A DNA stretch of 64,000 nt. It comes from Syntrophobacteraceae bacterium (GTDB lineage: Bacteria; Desulfobacterota; Syntrophobacteria; Syntrophobacterales; Syntrophobacteraceae). Positions 34,762 through 43,977 of this stretch are shown one piece after another. The stretch is taken from NCBI GenBank assembly GCA_031292215.1, contig JARLHO010000102.1:1-64000 (forward strand), in the 5' to 3' direction. The notes below the pieces were generated by a model. The model was given only the letters and a program-made list of their open reading frames with translations. It ran no database searches and had not been told where the DNA came from. Each line of letters starts with the position of its first letter. Within the stretch, counting starts at the first letter, position 1. Position numbers and translations under genes: made by a program.

Positions 34762-36396
34762 CTATTGGCTAAGTCCATAGTCGGTCCTGATCTTCTGATA
34801 GCAGTTGTAGGAACATCCCCTGCCGGTGCCGACGCCGTTATGTGTGGCCGCCGAGCAGATGTAGACGTTCTCGATGGGGGTCCTGTAATTGGAAAGCTCT
34901 GGGGTGGGTCGAAATCGATCCATCTGGGAGACCACCATGTCCCCAAGGGCGATGGAGCCCTGGTGCATGTTGGGCCTGCGCTGTTCTATGTCGTAGGGCG
35001 TGAAAACCCGGCAGCCAATAATATTGTCCCTGGTCATGTTGGGAGCGTATATCTGCCACTGCTTGATTATGGAGTCCTCAAATTCTTTCCTGAGTTCCTG
35101 CCACCTGGCGGCGGAGAAAAACCGCGAGGGGGCGGCGAATTCTTCCACCCCAATCATATGTTTGCCCTCTGGAACTCTGGACTTGTCCCAGATACTGTCG
35201 GGACCGATAAACATGAAGAGCTTACTGCCGATACCGTTTACGAGTATCTCGGAAAGATATTGGTTTGCCATGTAGTCGGCGTTGCGCGGCCCCATGTAGA
35301 GCCGGGGCTGCGGCCCGCAGTCCGGGTTGAAAGAGGCGGCCTTGTACTCTGGCAGTTCGTGCATGGCAAAGACCGCCCAGATAATATTGTGCCGGTTGTA
35401 TCTAATGTTTTTGACGCGTTTTACGATCTTGCGGTCCAGGTGTTGCTCGCCGATCATTTCCACGGTTTGAAGGGCGCTCAGGCCGCTCACCACCAACTGC
35501 TTTGCTTCTATCTCGGTACCGTCGCCGAGTCGGATACCCCTGGCCTTTTGGTTTTCGGTCAGGATCTTCATCACTTCGCTCCGGACGAAAAACTCTCCCC
35601 CCATTTCGATGAAAGCCTCCTGGAGTGCGTTGGTAACGCTCTGGCTCCCGCCTTTGGCTATGGCCGCGGGCTCCCAGGAAAGAACCAGGCCGAGTGAATG
35701 GATCAAACCGTGCAGGCCGATCACATCATCTGGGGCGCCGCCAAACGAGGTCATGGCGGCACGCATGAAAAGAGTTCTTAGTTCTTCGCTCTCAAAAAGG
35801 TCATAGGCCAGTTGCTGGCTGGTCATGAACTGATGGATCGGTTCGATGCCGCTTTTGGTATCGTCGCACAGCTTCTCCAGTTCGTTTTTCTGTCCCCAGG
35901 GCACGGGCAGGTTGAAGCGGTACGTTCCGAAAGCGGATTTCCACTTTTTTAAATAGTTTTCAAACATTACCTCCGCTACCGCGGCATCGTTAGTTGAAAA
36001 GCGCGCTATTTCATTCAACGTTTTCTGCAGGTTGTCGTGGGAAATCTCGGTTCTTCCCGTTACGGGATCGACCACCTTGAGAGCGGAGTAGCCTACGAGG
36101 CAGGTATCGTTGTCGAAGACCATGGCTTCGCTCTCATCGGGGAAAATATATTCGAGCCCTCTTTGCTTGAGATTGAAGTCCGTGTAGGCCGGGTGGCCGT
36201 AGAAGCGCGTCCAGTTGGCCCCCGGGTTCAACCGAAAACCCGGTAGCGGGCCGGTTTCACTCGTTACGGCCCCCCCCAGCTTGGAGGCGAGTTCGAAAAT
36301 GGCCGTCTTCAATCCGGCCCGTTGCAGGTAGCATGCCGTTATAAGACCATGGTGTCCTCCACCAACAACAATTGCGTCGTAGCTTTTGTCCGCCAT
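34762..36396 (-). CDS. FAD-dependent oxidoreductase, CrtI/PYROXD2 type, copy 1
   Basis: 544-aa flavoprotein. The N-terminal Rossmann motif reads AIVVGGGHHGLITACYL, followed by an acidic residue at the end of beta-2 (TAIFELASKLGG). The C-terminal FAD block is CSAATHNGVGTGRGCSYNCY. Phytoene desaturase-like enzymes catalyse saturation/desaturation or isomerisation of hydrophobic substrates. No signal peptide is present. Upstream is an SDR gene, downstream the dikinase subunits. A paralogue at 40490-42127 sits next to the ETF genes, which suggests ETF as electron acceptor for one or both. Substrate unknown. Confidence 0.87.
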   Translation of the reverse strand: MADKSYDAIVVGGGHHGLITACYLQRAGLKTAIFELASKLGGAVTSETGPLPGFRLNPGANWTRFYGHPAYTDFNLKQRGLEYIFPDESEAMVFDNDTCLVGYSALKVVDPVTGRTEISHDNLQKTLNEIARFSTNDAAVAEVMFENYLKKWKSAFGTYRFNLPVPWGQKNELEKLCDDTKSGIEPIHQFMTSQQLAYDLFESEELRTLFMRAAMTSFGGAPDDVIGLHGLIHSLGLVLSWEPAAIAKGGSQSVTNALQEAFIEMGGEFFVRSEVMKILTENQKARGIRLGDGTEIEAKQLVVSGLSALQTVEMIGEQHLDRKIVKRVKNIRYNRHNIIWAVFAMHELPEYKAASFNPDCGPQPRLYMGPRNADYMANQYLSEILVNGIGSKLFMFIGPDSIWDKSRVPEGKHMIGVEEFAAPSRFFSAARWQELRKEFEDSIIKQWQIYAPNMTRDNIIGCRVFTPYDIEQRRPNMHQGSIALGDMVVSQMDRFRPTPELSNYRTPIENVYICSAATHNGVGTGRGCSYNCYQKIRTDYGLSQ

Positions 36397-36448
36397 CTTC
36401 TGTCTCCTCTAACTTGGTGATATCACATGTAGAAATGGCCTTTTACGC

Positions 36449-37192
36449 CTAATGCATGACCCTGCCGCCGTCCACCAGAAGTACTTGCCCCGTGATGAAG
36501 TCACTGGCTTCGGAGGCGAAAAATATTAGCGCCCCAAAAAGATCGGGGGCTTGCATAAGGCGCCCCATGGGCGTTTTCGTGGTGTCGTATCTAGTAACAT
36601 CCGCCAGCGATCTGCTCGATTCGCTATCTGTAAACCCGGGTGCAATGGCGTTTATGGTGATGTTGTGAGGTCCAAGTTCGATCGCCAGAGACCGGGTCAG
36701 TCCGACGACTCCCCCTTTGGAGGCAACGTAGTGGACAAACCCGTGAGAACCGGTGAAAAAAGTCTCCGAGGCAAGATTGATGATCTTCCCCTTCTTTTGC
36801 TCTCTCATGTACGGGAAAACGGCTTTAGTGCAGAGCCATGGGCCTTTGAGGTTTACCGCCATCGTTTTGTCCCACTCGACCGGATCGATCTCGTAGAAGG
36901 GTTTGCGCACGAGGCCGAGCACAATGGCGGCGTTGTTGACCAGTATGTCGATCTTTCCGAACGTACGGACGGTCTCCGCTACGGCAGCGGCAACTGCCCG
37001 CGGATTGGTGATATCTGCCTCGATGCCTTTTGCAACCCCGCCCTGGCTCGATATCTGCGCCACCACCTCATGCGGGTCGGCGACGTCGATCACCGCAATG
37101 CTCGCGCCCTGCCTGGCCAGAGCTGTGCAAAACTCTCTGCCCAGTCCTTTTGCGCCTCCTGTTACTATAGCAACTTTATCCTTGAGCTTCAT
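36449..37192 (-). CDS. SDR-family NAD(P)-dependent dehydrogenase
   Basis: Classical short-chain dehydrogenase, 247 aa. NAD-binding TGGAKGLGREF (TGxxxGxG), an Asp after beta-2 (AVIDVADP) favouring NAD(H), NNAAIV, the catalytic Tyr/Lys in HYVASKGG, and the C-terminal ITGQVLLVDGG. It probably oxidises a secondary alcohol or reduces a ketone. First gene of the reverse-strand cluster SDR - flavoprotein - dikinase subunits - barrel protein. Confidence 0.9.
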   Translation of the reverse strand: MKLKDKVAIVTGGAKGLGREFCTALARQGASIAVIDVADPHEVVAQISSQGGVAKGIEADITNPRAVAAAVAETVRTFGKIDILVNNAAIVLGLVRKPFYEIDPVEWDKTMAVNLKGPWLCTKAVFPYMREQKKGKIINLASETFFTGSHGFVHYVASKGGVVGLTRSLAIELGPHNITINAIAPGFTDSESSRSLADVTRYDTTKTPMGRLMQAPDLFGALIFFASEASDFITGQVLLVDGGRVMH

Positions 37193-37726
37193 TTCTCAAG
37201 CTCCTTATGCATGCGGAAGCATGCGCTAAAATACATATTTATCGCTTTCAGGAATCAACTCGAGATAGACAGGAATAGCTCAAGGGGGAAATGGATAAGT
37301 GCGCGTGAGCAGAACGTGAGATGAAAGCAGTCTAAACAGCCACTGAAAATCGAGTAAAATGTAATTGCAATTTTCTGTTAGACGTGGATTTAAAATTACA
37401 CTAAATATCAAGGACAGCAAGAGCGATTTCCTTATGAGATTATAAGGAAAGAGTGGGTGGCAAGCTGGTGAAACGCTACTTCGAACGGCCATTGAGTCAT
37501 CGGGCGGGAATAGCCGTGGAGTTGAGGCCTAGGAAGGCGTTATGGCCTGATTTATGACTTCATAAGTAAATCGTTCTTGACGGTAATGGGGATATCATCT
37601 TTACTCGGATCAGTCCAATTTGTCCCAGAGGGTCTTCGATAACCAGAAAGCCGACCTCCGGCCGAAATTCAGATTTGACGGACCCGGCATCGGAGAGTCG
37701 AATTGTAAAGGGAACGGAGGGAGCAG
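37193..37726. promoter_or_regulatory. 534-bp divergent intergenic region with a 9-bp palindrome
   Basis: No gene is seen. It separates the reverse-strand SDR cluster from the forward MDR gene and must contain promoters for both. TTTCCTTAT-gagatt-ATAAGGAAA (37427-37435 / 37442-37450) is a perfect 9-bp inverted repeat and a candidate operator. Confidence 0.45.
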
Positions 37727-38731
37727 ATGAAATACTTTGCACTTACATCAGGACACGGCATCGAGAACTTGAGCGTATTGAATTGCGATGTTCCGAAGCC
37801 GGGCCTTGGACAGGTGCTCGTCAAAATTAAGGCGGCTTCATTGAACTATCGGGACCAACTGGTGATTGCGGGCAAATACCCTGCAAAACCGCTTCCTCTT
37901 ATCCCCTTCTCAGATGGGTCGGGCGAGGTGATAGAAGTCGGCGAAAGCGTCACCCGGTGGAAAGCTGGCGATAGAGTCGCGGGCATTTTTTTCCAAAAAT
38001 GGCAGTCGGGAAGGCTTGACGAGATCAAGGCCAATTCAGCGCTGGGGGGAGCTATTGACGGAGTCCTGGCTGAATATGTCGTCTTTGAGGAAAGCGGACT
38101 TGTGGCCGTGCCTGAACATCTTTCTTACGAGGAAGCCGCAACTCTGCCCTGCGCAGCCGTCACGGCCTGGAATGCGCTTACCAGCGGTTCTATCACGTGT
38201 GGTCAAAGCGTATTAACGCTGGGCACTGGAGGGGTGTCGATGTTTGCCGTCCAATTGGCCAAAGCGGCCGGTACGCGAGTCATAGCGACATCGAGCAGCG
38301 ACGCGAAGCTTGACAGGTTAAAAAGAATCGGGGCCGATGAGTTGATCAATTACAAAGCTACGCCGGATTGGGAAAATCGAGTCCTTGAACTAACGGGTGG
38401 ATCGGGCGTGGATATTGTGGTTGAGGTTGGCGGAGTCGGGACGTTTGCAAAATCTCTTAAGGCCGTTCGATTCGGCGGTCATATGAGCCTGGTGGGGGTT
38501 CTGACCGGTTCCGCGGGTGAGGCCAATCCCACGGGGGCGATCCGGAAGAATGTGAGAATGCAGGGTATTTTCGTTGGCTCCAAAGAGATGTTCGAGTCGA
38601 TGAGTCGCGTCCTTGCACTGCATAAGATAAGACCGGTAGTCGACCGTGTGTTTGGTTTTGATTCGGTCAAGGAGGCTCTTGGCCATATGAAAAGCGGCAA
38701 CCATGTCGGAAAGGTCGTTGTCGGTTTCTGA
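37727..38731 (+). CDS. Zinc-independent MDR oxidoreductase (quinone-oxidoreductase-like)
   Basis: Medium-chain dehydrogenase/reductase, 334 aa. The N-terminal GroES domain includes AASLNYRDQLVIAGKYP and SDGSGEVIEVGESV; no catalytic Cys/His/Glu zinc triad is visible. The Rossmann part has LTLGTGGVSMFAVQLAKAAGTRVI and SSSDAKLDRLKRIGADELINY; the polar SSSDAK turn suits NADPH. It probably reduces an enone, quinone or related carbonyl compound. It is followed at 56 bp by a phosphatase-like gene. Confidence 0.88.
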   Translation: MKYFALTSGHGIENLSVLNCDVPKPGLGQVLVKIKAASLNYRDQLVIAGKYPAKPLPLIPFSDGSGEVIEVGESVTRWKAGDRVAGIFFQKWQSGRLDEIKANSALGGAIDGVLAEYVVFEESGLVAVPEHLSYEEAATLPCAAVTAWNALTSGSITCGQSVLTLGTGGVSMFAVQLAKAAGTRVIATSSSDAKLDRLKRIGADELINYKATPDWENRVLELTGGSGVDIVVEVGGVGTFAKSLKAVRFGGHMSLVGVLTGSAGEANPTGAIRKNVRMQGIFVGSKEMFESMSRVLALHKIRPVVDRVFGFDSVKEALGHMKSGNHVGKVVVGF

Positions 38732-38787
38732 TCTGACAACTCCTGTGGGAGAGCCGGCCGGCAATGTTGTTCGAAACTGGAGCAGGA

Positions 38788-39360
38788 ATGAAGAATCTGT
38801 TGTTTGTGTGTGTCAGAAACCGCGTCAGGAGCCCTTTCGCCGAGTTTGTCTTTAGAAAGATGCTACAGGAAAGGTCCGAGGGGTCGGAGCTGGGGATAAG
38901 GGCCTTTTCCGCCGGGTTCCACCCCCCCGTATTGCGCGAACTATTGGCCGGGAAGGGCGTCGAACCGCCCGAGCATTTATATGGCGTACCTATGAGCGCA
39001 CCCACCCTGAAAGAACTCGCAAACAGGGGTATAAGTCCTCCTGAAGGCTGGAGGTCTAAAGAGCTGGTTCCAGACGACGTGCGCAATTCCAATTTGATCA
39101 TTGTAGCGCTTATGGAGCAAAAACAGGAACTGATTAGTATCTATCCCGAGGCCCTGGGCAAGGTGTTTACCACCCGTGAGATCTCGGGGCGGCAAAAACC
39201 TCTCACCCACGAGGTGTTCTCAATCCTGCCCTTCGACGATACGTTCTGGTGGTTTTGCGAGGAGAACCCGGATTATGTGGGCACGGTGCTCTCGGAGATG
39301 GAAGAGGTCCTGATCGGCGGTTTTCACACAATCCTTCGCCATCTTGGAACAGAGGCATGA
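38788..39360 (+). CDS. Low-molecular-weight phosphatase-like protein with atypical P-loop
   Basis: 190 aa. The N-terminus MKNLLFVCVRNRVRSPFAE is the phosphate loop of LMW protein-tyrosine phosphatases and arsenate reductases: Cys8-x5-Arg14-Ser is intact, but the usual Gly-Asn pair (CxGNxCRS) has become Arg-Asn. The protein is about 40 residues longer than typical members, with an insertion around residues 55-85 (EHLYGVPMSAPTLKELANRG). An Asp pair in LPFDDTFWW could provide the general acid. I choose ATG 38788 over 38764 because the fold starts there. Substrate unknown; it could dephosphorylate a pathway intermediate. Confidence 0.7.
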   Translation: MKNLLFVCVRNRVRSPFAEFVFRKMLQERSEGSELGIRAFSAGFHPPVLRELLAGKGVEPPEHLYGVPMSAPTLKELANRGISPPEGWRSKELVPDDVRNSNLIIVALMEQKQELISIYPEALGKVFTTREISGRQKPLTHEVFSILPFDDTFWWFCEENPDYVGTVLSEMEEVLIGGFHTILRHLGTEA

Positions 39361-39550
39361 GGAGTAGATAGAGAGCAGAGCAGAACAGAGCAGAACAGCA
39401 ATGAACCACAGAGGCACGGAGCCACAGAGATTTCTTTTTTTGACCGGCCGGGAGACGATGGCCGGTCAAAAGAGCCGATCCTTCGGACGATACACTCATC
39501 AGGAAGAGCACAACCGACCGGCTAATGGCTTTGAACCTGGAAGTCCTGGT

Positions 39551-40348
39551 TCAACAGGCGGTCCACCCGCCATCTACGACAAGCGTTTGACCGGTCATAA
39601 AAGAAGAGGCTTCCGATGACAGGTAAAGCAATAATGCGTCCAGGTCCTCGACTTTACCGTTGCGCTTTAGCGGTGTTGAATTGATGATTTGCTCGGAGCG
39701 TTTTCTTGCAACTTCTTCATCCTGGATCGAAAGGCGCTCCCGCGCGATATTGGTGCCCTCAAACCACCCGGGGGCTATTGCATTGACCTTGATTCCGTCA
39801 CCCGCATATTCCAGGGCGGCTTGTTTAGTGAGCCCGATCAATGCATGCTTGGCAGCTATATAGCTGGCCCTGGGGTTTAACTCCGGGCGCAACCCCACAA
39901 TGCCCAGTATGGATGTGATATTGATGATCGCTCCTGCCTGCTGCCTGACCATCATCCGCAGTTCGTGCTGCATGCACATGAACACGCCTGTCAAATTTAT
40001 GGAAATAAGGCGGTTCCAGTCCTCGATCGGTATTTCGTGGAACCGGTTGGGTTTGTGGGTAATCCCGGCATTGTTCACCGCGATATCGAGTCGACCGAAT
40101 GCAGAAGCAATTTCATCCATCAGCCCGGCTACATCGACCGGGATCGACATGTCGCCGATCACGCTGAGAATTTTTCCGCCGTACTGCTTGAGGCTCTCCT
40201 CTGTTTCATTGAGACCCTCAAGGTTTCTGCCGGTAATGATCACATCGGCCCCGGCCTCGGCCAGGGTTTTGGCAAACCCGCGCCCCAGCCCGGAACTGGC
40301 TCCCGTGACCAAAGCCGTTTTCCCCTGAAGATTGAAAATGTTTTCCAT
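39551..40348 (-). CDS. SDR-family oxidoreductase (3-oxoacyl reductase/gluconate dehydrogenase-like)
   Basis: 265-aa classical SDR: TGASSGLGRGFA at the N-terminus, NNAGITHKPN, catalytic Ser in NITSILG, Tyr/Lys in YIAAKHALIG, and a C-terminal MTGQTLVVDGG. The residue after beta-2 is Arg (TGRNLEGL), suggesting NADP(H). The start ATG 40348 lies nine bases after AGGAG; the ATG at 40357 is too close to it. It follows the flavoprotein gene of the ETF cluster by 141 bp on the same strand. A role in the same catabolic route is inferred. Confidence 0.9.
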   Translation of the reverse strand: MENIFNLQGKTALVTGASSGLGRGFAKTLAEAGADVIITGRNLEGLNETEESLKQYGGKILSVIGDMSIPVDVAGLMDEIASAFGRLDIAVNNAGITHKPNRFHEIPIEDWNRLISINLTGVFMCMQHELRMMVRQQAGAIINITSILGIVGLRPELNPRASYIAAKHALIGLTKQAALEYAGDGIKVNAIAPGWFEGTNIARERLSIQDEEVARKRSEQIINSTPLKRNGKVEDLDALLLYLSSEASSFMTGQTLVVDGGWTAC

Positions 40349-40489
40349 GGAATGCATCTCCTGTGTTCACCCGCGGATGATTTTCGCCCGGCGGGAGATT
40401 GCGAAAAATTTCGCTCCAAGGGTGGGATGGAGGCAGGGAAAGGGGGCCTTCCCCCTGCAGGCGAAAAGACCCCTGCCTGCGCCTGATTA

Positions 40490-42127
40490 TCACTCGGGTT
40501 GAGGCAATCCGAAGTCTTCGGCTATCAATTTATAGCAATTGTAGCTGGAGCCGCGCGCGATGCCGCCCCCGCCGACCATGCAGGAAGAACAGAGGTAGAC
40601 GTTTTTGAGAAACGTCCTGAAACTGCCGGGCGCGCCTCTAAACCGCCCGCTCTGGGACCCCGCCATGCTTCCCTCGCACCATGACCCGTCCCTCATATCC
40701 AGGTGAGTGTCCTGTAAATCCACCGGGTTGATCACGCGGGAGCCGATAACGTTATCCATGGTCATATTGGGGGCATAAGTCGCCCATTGCGCCATCATGC
40801 TCTCATAGAATTCATCCGATAACTGGCGCCATTCGCGCCTGGAATAAAAATGGCCCGGACAGGTGTAGTCCTCGAACAGAACCGTGTGTTTCCCCTCGGG
40901 GGCGCGGGAGGAGTCCCAGAGACTGTCGGGGGCGGTCAGGCAGAATAACTTGGAAGGCATGCCCAGAAGGAAGATCTCGTGCATATATTTTTCTTCCATG
41001 TACGCGAGGTCCTTGGGGGCCCAATAGGTGCGCGGGGTGCGGTTGAGATCGGGATTGTGGGCGGCCGCCGTGTACTGTGGGAGTTCATGAAGGGCGAGCG
41101 TGCCCCACCACACGTGTCCCCTGTCGTAGAGGTTGGTCTCCAGCCTGCGCTTTGCTTCTTCGCTTACGAGTTTTCCATCGATCAACCGCTCGAAGAGCTG
41201 TGGAGTACCCACATCTCCGACAACCATTTGCCTGGCCTCGACTTCGGTGCCGTCCACCAGGCGTATGCCCGTAGCCTTGCCGTTTTCCACCCTGATCCCG
41301 GCGACTTCAGAGTTTATGAAATAATCCACGCCGAGTTTTTTGCCGGCGGCCATCAAGGCATTGGTGATCGACTGTGTCCCGCCTTTGGCGATTGCCGCTG
41401 ATTCCCATCCGAGCGCCAGATGAACGGTAGCGATGAACATGCCGATGCCCGGCAGATCATCCGGGAAAATCCCGGCTGAGGTCAGAAACCCCCTCAGAGT
41501 GAGGAGCCTCAGCTCCGGGCTTTCGAAAAAGTAGTGGGCAAACTGTTTGCAGTTCCAAAACTGCATGGAGGGGTCCAACCCGCTCCGGGGATCGGCTATG
41601 AGTTCTTCGAAGGCGTCAGGGACTCCCCAGGGCTTTGCCGGCGAGTAGCGGTACTTCTTAAAGGCTGGTCGCCACTTTTCCTTGTAGAGTTCCGTCAGTC
41701 TGACGTAGGTCTCGGCGTCGTTTTTTGAAAACATTTTTATCTGTTCGTAGGTCTTTTTATAGTTTGTCTGGTTGAACTCCGATTGCCCTGTCTTGGGGTC
41801 GACGACCGACCACGCGGCATACCCCAGGAAAGATGAGCCATCGTCGAAAATTATGGCTTCGTTTGTGTCCGGGAATACGTATTCGAGTCCTTCACCGCGA
41901 AGATTGAATTCCTTGTAGGCGGGATGCCCGAAAAAGCGGGTCCAATTAGCGCAAAAGTTCATCCGAAAACCAGGAGCGGGTCCCTCTTCAGTCACGGCTC
42001 CCCCGCCGATGTGGTCCAAACGTTCGAAAACCCCAACCTTCATTCCCGCTTTCGCAAGGTAGGGAGCGATGATGGTGCCGTGATGACCCCCGCCGATAAC
42101 TATGGCATCGTATGATTTGTCAGACAT
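40490..42127 (-). CDS. FAD-dependent oxidoreductase, CrtI/PYROXD2 type, copy 2
   Basis: 545 aa, clearly paralogous to the protein at 34762-36396 over its full length. N-terminal FAD motif AIVIGGGHHGTIIAPYL, shared block ANWTRFFGHPAYKEFNL, conserved AIAKGGTQSITNAL mid-region, and C-terminal CSSCMVGGGGIARGSSYNCY. Located 60 bp downstream of the ETF beta gene in the same operon as ETF and the membrane FeS protein, which supports electron transfer from its flavin to ETF. It may desaturate a ring or an isoprenoid-like chain; the substrate is unknown. Confidence 0.87.
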   Translation of the reverse strand: MSDKSYDAIVIGGGHHGTIIAPYLAKAGMKVGVFERLDHIGGGAVTEEGPAPGFRMNFCANWTRFFGHPAYKEFNLRGEGLEYVFPDTNEAIIFDDGSSFLGYAAWSVVDPKTGQSEFNQTNYKKTYEQIKMFSKNDAETYVRLTELYKEKWRPAFKKYRYSPAKPWGVPDAFEELIADPRSGLDPSMQFWNCKQFAHYFFESPELRLLTLRGFLTSAGIFPDDLPGIGMFIATVHLALGWESAAIAKGGTQSITNALMAAGKKLGVDYFINSEVAGIRVENGKATGIRLVDGTEVEARQMVVGDVGTPQLFERLIDGKLVSEEAKRRLETNLYDRGHVWWGTLALHELPQYTAAAHNPDLNRTPRTYWAPKDLAYMEEKYMHEIFLLGMPSKLFCLTAPDSLWDSSRAPEGKHTVLFEDYTCPGHFYSRREWRQLSDEFYESMMAQWATYAPNMTMDNVIGSRVINPVDLQDTHLDMRDGSWCEGSMAGSQSGRFRGAPGSFRTFLKNVYLCSSCMVGGGGIARGSSYNCYKLIAEDFGLPQPE

Positions 42128-42187
42128 TCTATACCCTCCTGAGGCATCTGTTGATTAATGTCTATATGGACCGCTTTCAACCCGCGT

Positions 42188-42979
42188 TTATCGTAATTCG
42201 CCCAAGATGGAGGCCAGCCTGCCGGCCTGATCGTCAATGGCGCCTTCGATCAGGCAACAATCTCTTCCCATATCCGCGGGAAGAGCCAAGTCGACCAGTT
42301 GCAGTTTTTTGAGCTTTCCCTCATCACAGCCGAGGTCCCTGGCGCTCCATTTCGGAATGGGCATGGGGCGTTTGAGCAACCCCAGCATCTTGCTCCTGGC
42401 AACATAGCGCAGTTCTCCCACCTCATTGCTGACAGTCACCACCGCAGGCAGCGCGGCCTGGACCACCTCGTAGCCCACCGGAACGCTTTTTTCCACCAGG
42501 ACCCCCTCATCGTTTAGCTTTACCGACCGGGCGAGGCTGATGCAGGGCAGGTCGAGGATTTCACCCAGGATCAGGCCGACCTGTCCGGAGTCCCAGTCGC
42601 CTGCCTGCCTGCCGGTGAGGATGAGGTCGTAGTCGCCGATTTTTTTGATCGCGCACGAAAGGACGTAGGCGACGGAGTTGCTGCACAGCCCCTCGAAGAG
42701 CGGGTCTTCAAGCAGGATCAGCCCATCGGCCCCGGCGGCTATGGCTTTTCTCATCAGCGTGTCCGAAACCTTGCGGCCCATGCTAAGAACGGTAATTTTT
42801 CCGCCCAGTTCCTCCTTGATCTTGAGGGCGGCCTCGAGACCATTCTCATCGTAGGGGCTGATGACATCGGGGGCATCCACCACCACCTGCTTTTTTTCCA
42901 CGTTTATGGTAACGTTTGAAAAGGGCGCTTCGGGATCGGGTATCTGTTTTGCGCAGACGATGATTTGCGGTTCTTTCAT
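42188..42979 (-). CDS. etfB: Electron transfer flavoprotein beta subunit
   Basis: 263 aa, ETF beta/FixA family. Recognisable parts: IIVCAKQIPDPEAP at the N-terminus, the DENGLEAALKIKEE helix, the nucleotide-binding LTGRQAGDWDSGQVG block (about residues 121-135) and RYVARSKMLG. It pairs with EtfA, whose gene overlaps by 4 bp, to carry electrons from flavin dehydrogenases to the membrane FeS protein encoded upstream. The ADWD-like motif differs from the DGDTAQVGP of well-known bifurcating ETFs, so a simple electron carrier is more likely. Confidence 0.93.
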   Translation of the reverse strand: MKEPQIIVCAKQIPDPEAPFSNVTINVEKKQVVVDAPDVISPYDENGLEAALKIKEELGGKITVLSMGRKVSDTLMRKAIAAGADGLILLEDPLFEGLCSNSVAYVLSCAIKKIGDYDLILTGRQAGDWDSGQVGLILGEILDLPCISLARSVKLNDEGVLVEKSVPVGYEVVQAALPAVVTVSNEVGELRYVARSKMLGLLKRPMPIPKWSARDLGCDEGKLKKLQLVDLALPADMGRDCCLIEGAIDDQAGRLASILGELR

Positions 42980-43965
42980 GATTGCTCCTCCAGTTTCTTT
43001 ACGAGGGCCGGGACAAGTTCCCTGTAATCGGCCACCACGCCGTAATCGGCGACCTTGAACATGTTGCAGCCCTTGTCGGTATTGATTGCAACTATTTTCT
43101 TGGAGCGAATCATCCCCACAAGGTGCTGAATGGCCCCCGAAATCCCGATGGCTATGTAGGTGTCGGGGGAAACGATCGTACCGGTGAGTCCCACCTGCCG
43201 GTCGGCAGACATCCAGGCCTTGTCCACGACCGGACGGCTACAGCCGACCATCACGTTGCCATGGGTTTTGCACATAGCCGAGGCGAGGGCTTCGAGCATT
43301 GCGAAGTCCTCTTTGTCCTCAATTCCCCGTCCCCCGGCTACGACCACATTGGCCTTGTCCAACTCGACAACTTCCTCGCTGACCGTCTTCAGCAGCTTGA
43401 CCTTGAGCGCCGACTCGTCGATTGCCGGACTCATACCGACTATCTCGCTCCTGGTCGATTGCTGCTCCATAGGCTCAAAGCAGTTCTTTCTCATGGTCAC
43501 CATCTGGGGGACCCCGGCGCACTTAAGGTCCGCGATGGCATTGCCCCCATAGATGGGCTTTGTGCGGATAAGAAGGCCATCGGCCGGATCGATCTTCAAG
43601 GCCAGGCAGTCGGTGGTAAGCTCGGTATCGAGCCTGTAGGCAAGTCTTGGGGCGACTTCCTTTCCTACAAAGGAATGGCTGAAAAGAAACATCCCCGGAT
43701 TTAGCTGCCCGCACAGCCATTGGAGGGCGGCCGCCCAGGCGCCCGAATCGAAGCCTTTAAGGAGAGGATGCTCCAGCCGGTAGACCTTCTGCAACCCGAA
43801 AGCCGCCGCCTCTTCGGCCAGAGGCCCGACCTGGTCGCCGACAACCACCGCCGCGGCTCCGACACCGAGTTCTTTGGCCAGTTCGCCGGCCCCGCGCATC
43901 AGTTCGAGGCTCTTTTTGTCCAATGCGCCATCTTTGGATTCAACCAACAAAAGTATCTCGCTCAT
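42976..43965 (-). CDS. etfA: Electron transfer flavoprotein alpha subunit
   Basis: 329 aa. The N-terminal domain starts SEILLLVESKDG, and the C-terminal FAD domain carries VVAGGRGIEDKEDF, SRPVVDKAWM, the FAD loop VGLTGTIVSPDTYIAIGISGAIQH, and NTDKGCNMFKVADYGVV. Length and order are typical. It sits 12 bp behind the membrane FeS oxidoreductase gene and overlaps etfB by 4 bp. No ferredoxin domain is fused at the N-terminus. Confidence 0.94.
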   Translation of the reverse strand: MSEILLLVESKDGALDKKSLELMRGAGELAKELGVGAAAVVVGDQVGPLAEEAAAFGLQKVYRLEHPLLKGFDSGAWAAALQWLCGQLNPGMFLFSHSFVGKEVAPRLAYRLDTELTTDCLALKIDPADGLLIRTKPIYGGNAIADLKCAGVPQMVTMRKNCFEPMEQQSTRSEIVGMSPAIDESALKVKLLKTVSEEVVELDKANVVVAGGRGIEDKEDFAMLEALASAMCKTHGNVMVGCSRPVVDKAWMSADRQVGLTGTIVSPDTYIAIGISGAIQHLVGMIRSKKIVAINTDKGCNMFKVADYGVVADYRELVPALVKKLEEQS

Positions 43966-43977
43966 CCTATCTTCTCC

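Noticed and set aside
33847-35697. 616-aa open frame on the plus strand
   Set aside because: It lies antisense to two genes with clear domains (phosphohistidine subunit and CrtI-like flavoprotein), crosses their intergenic gap, and has no recognisable motif. It is a GC-driven shadow frame.
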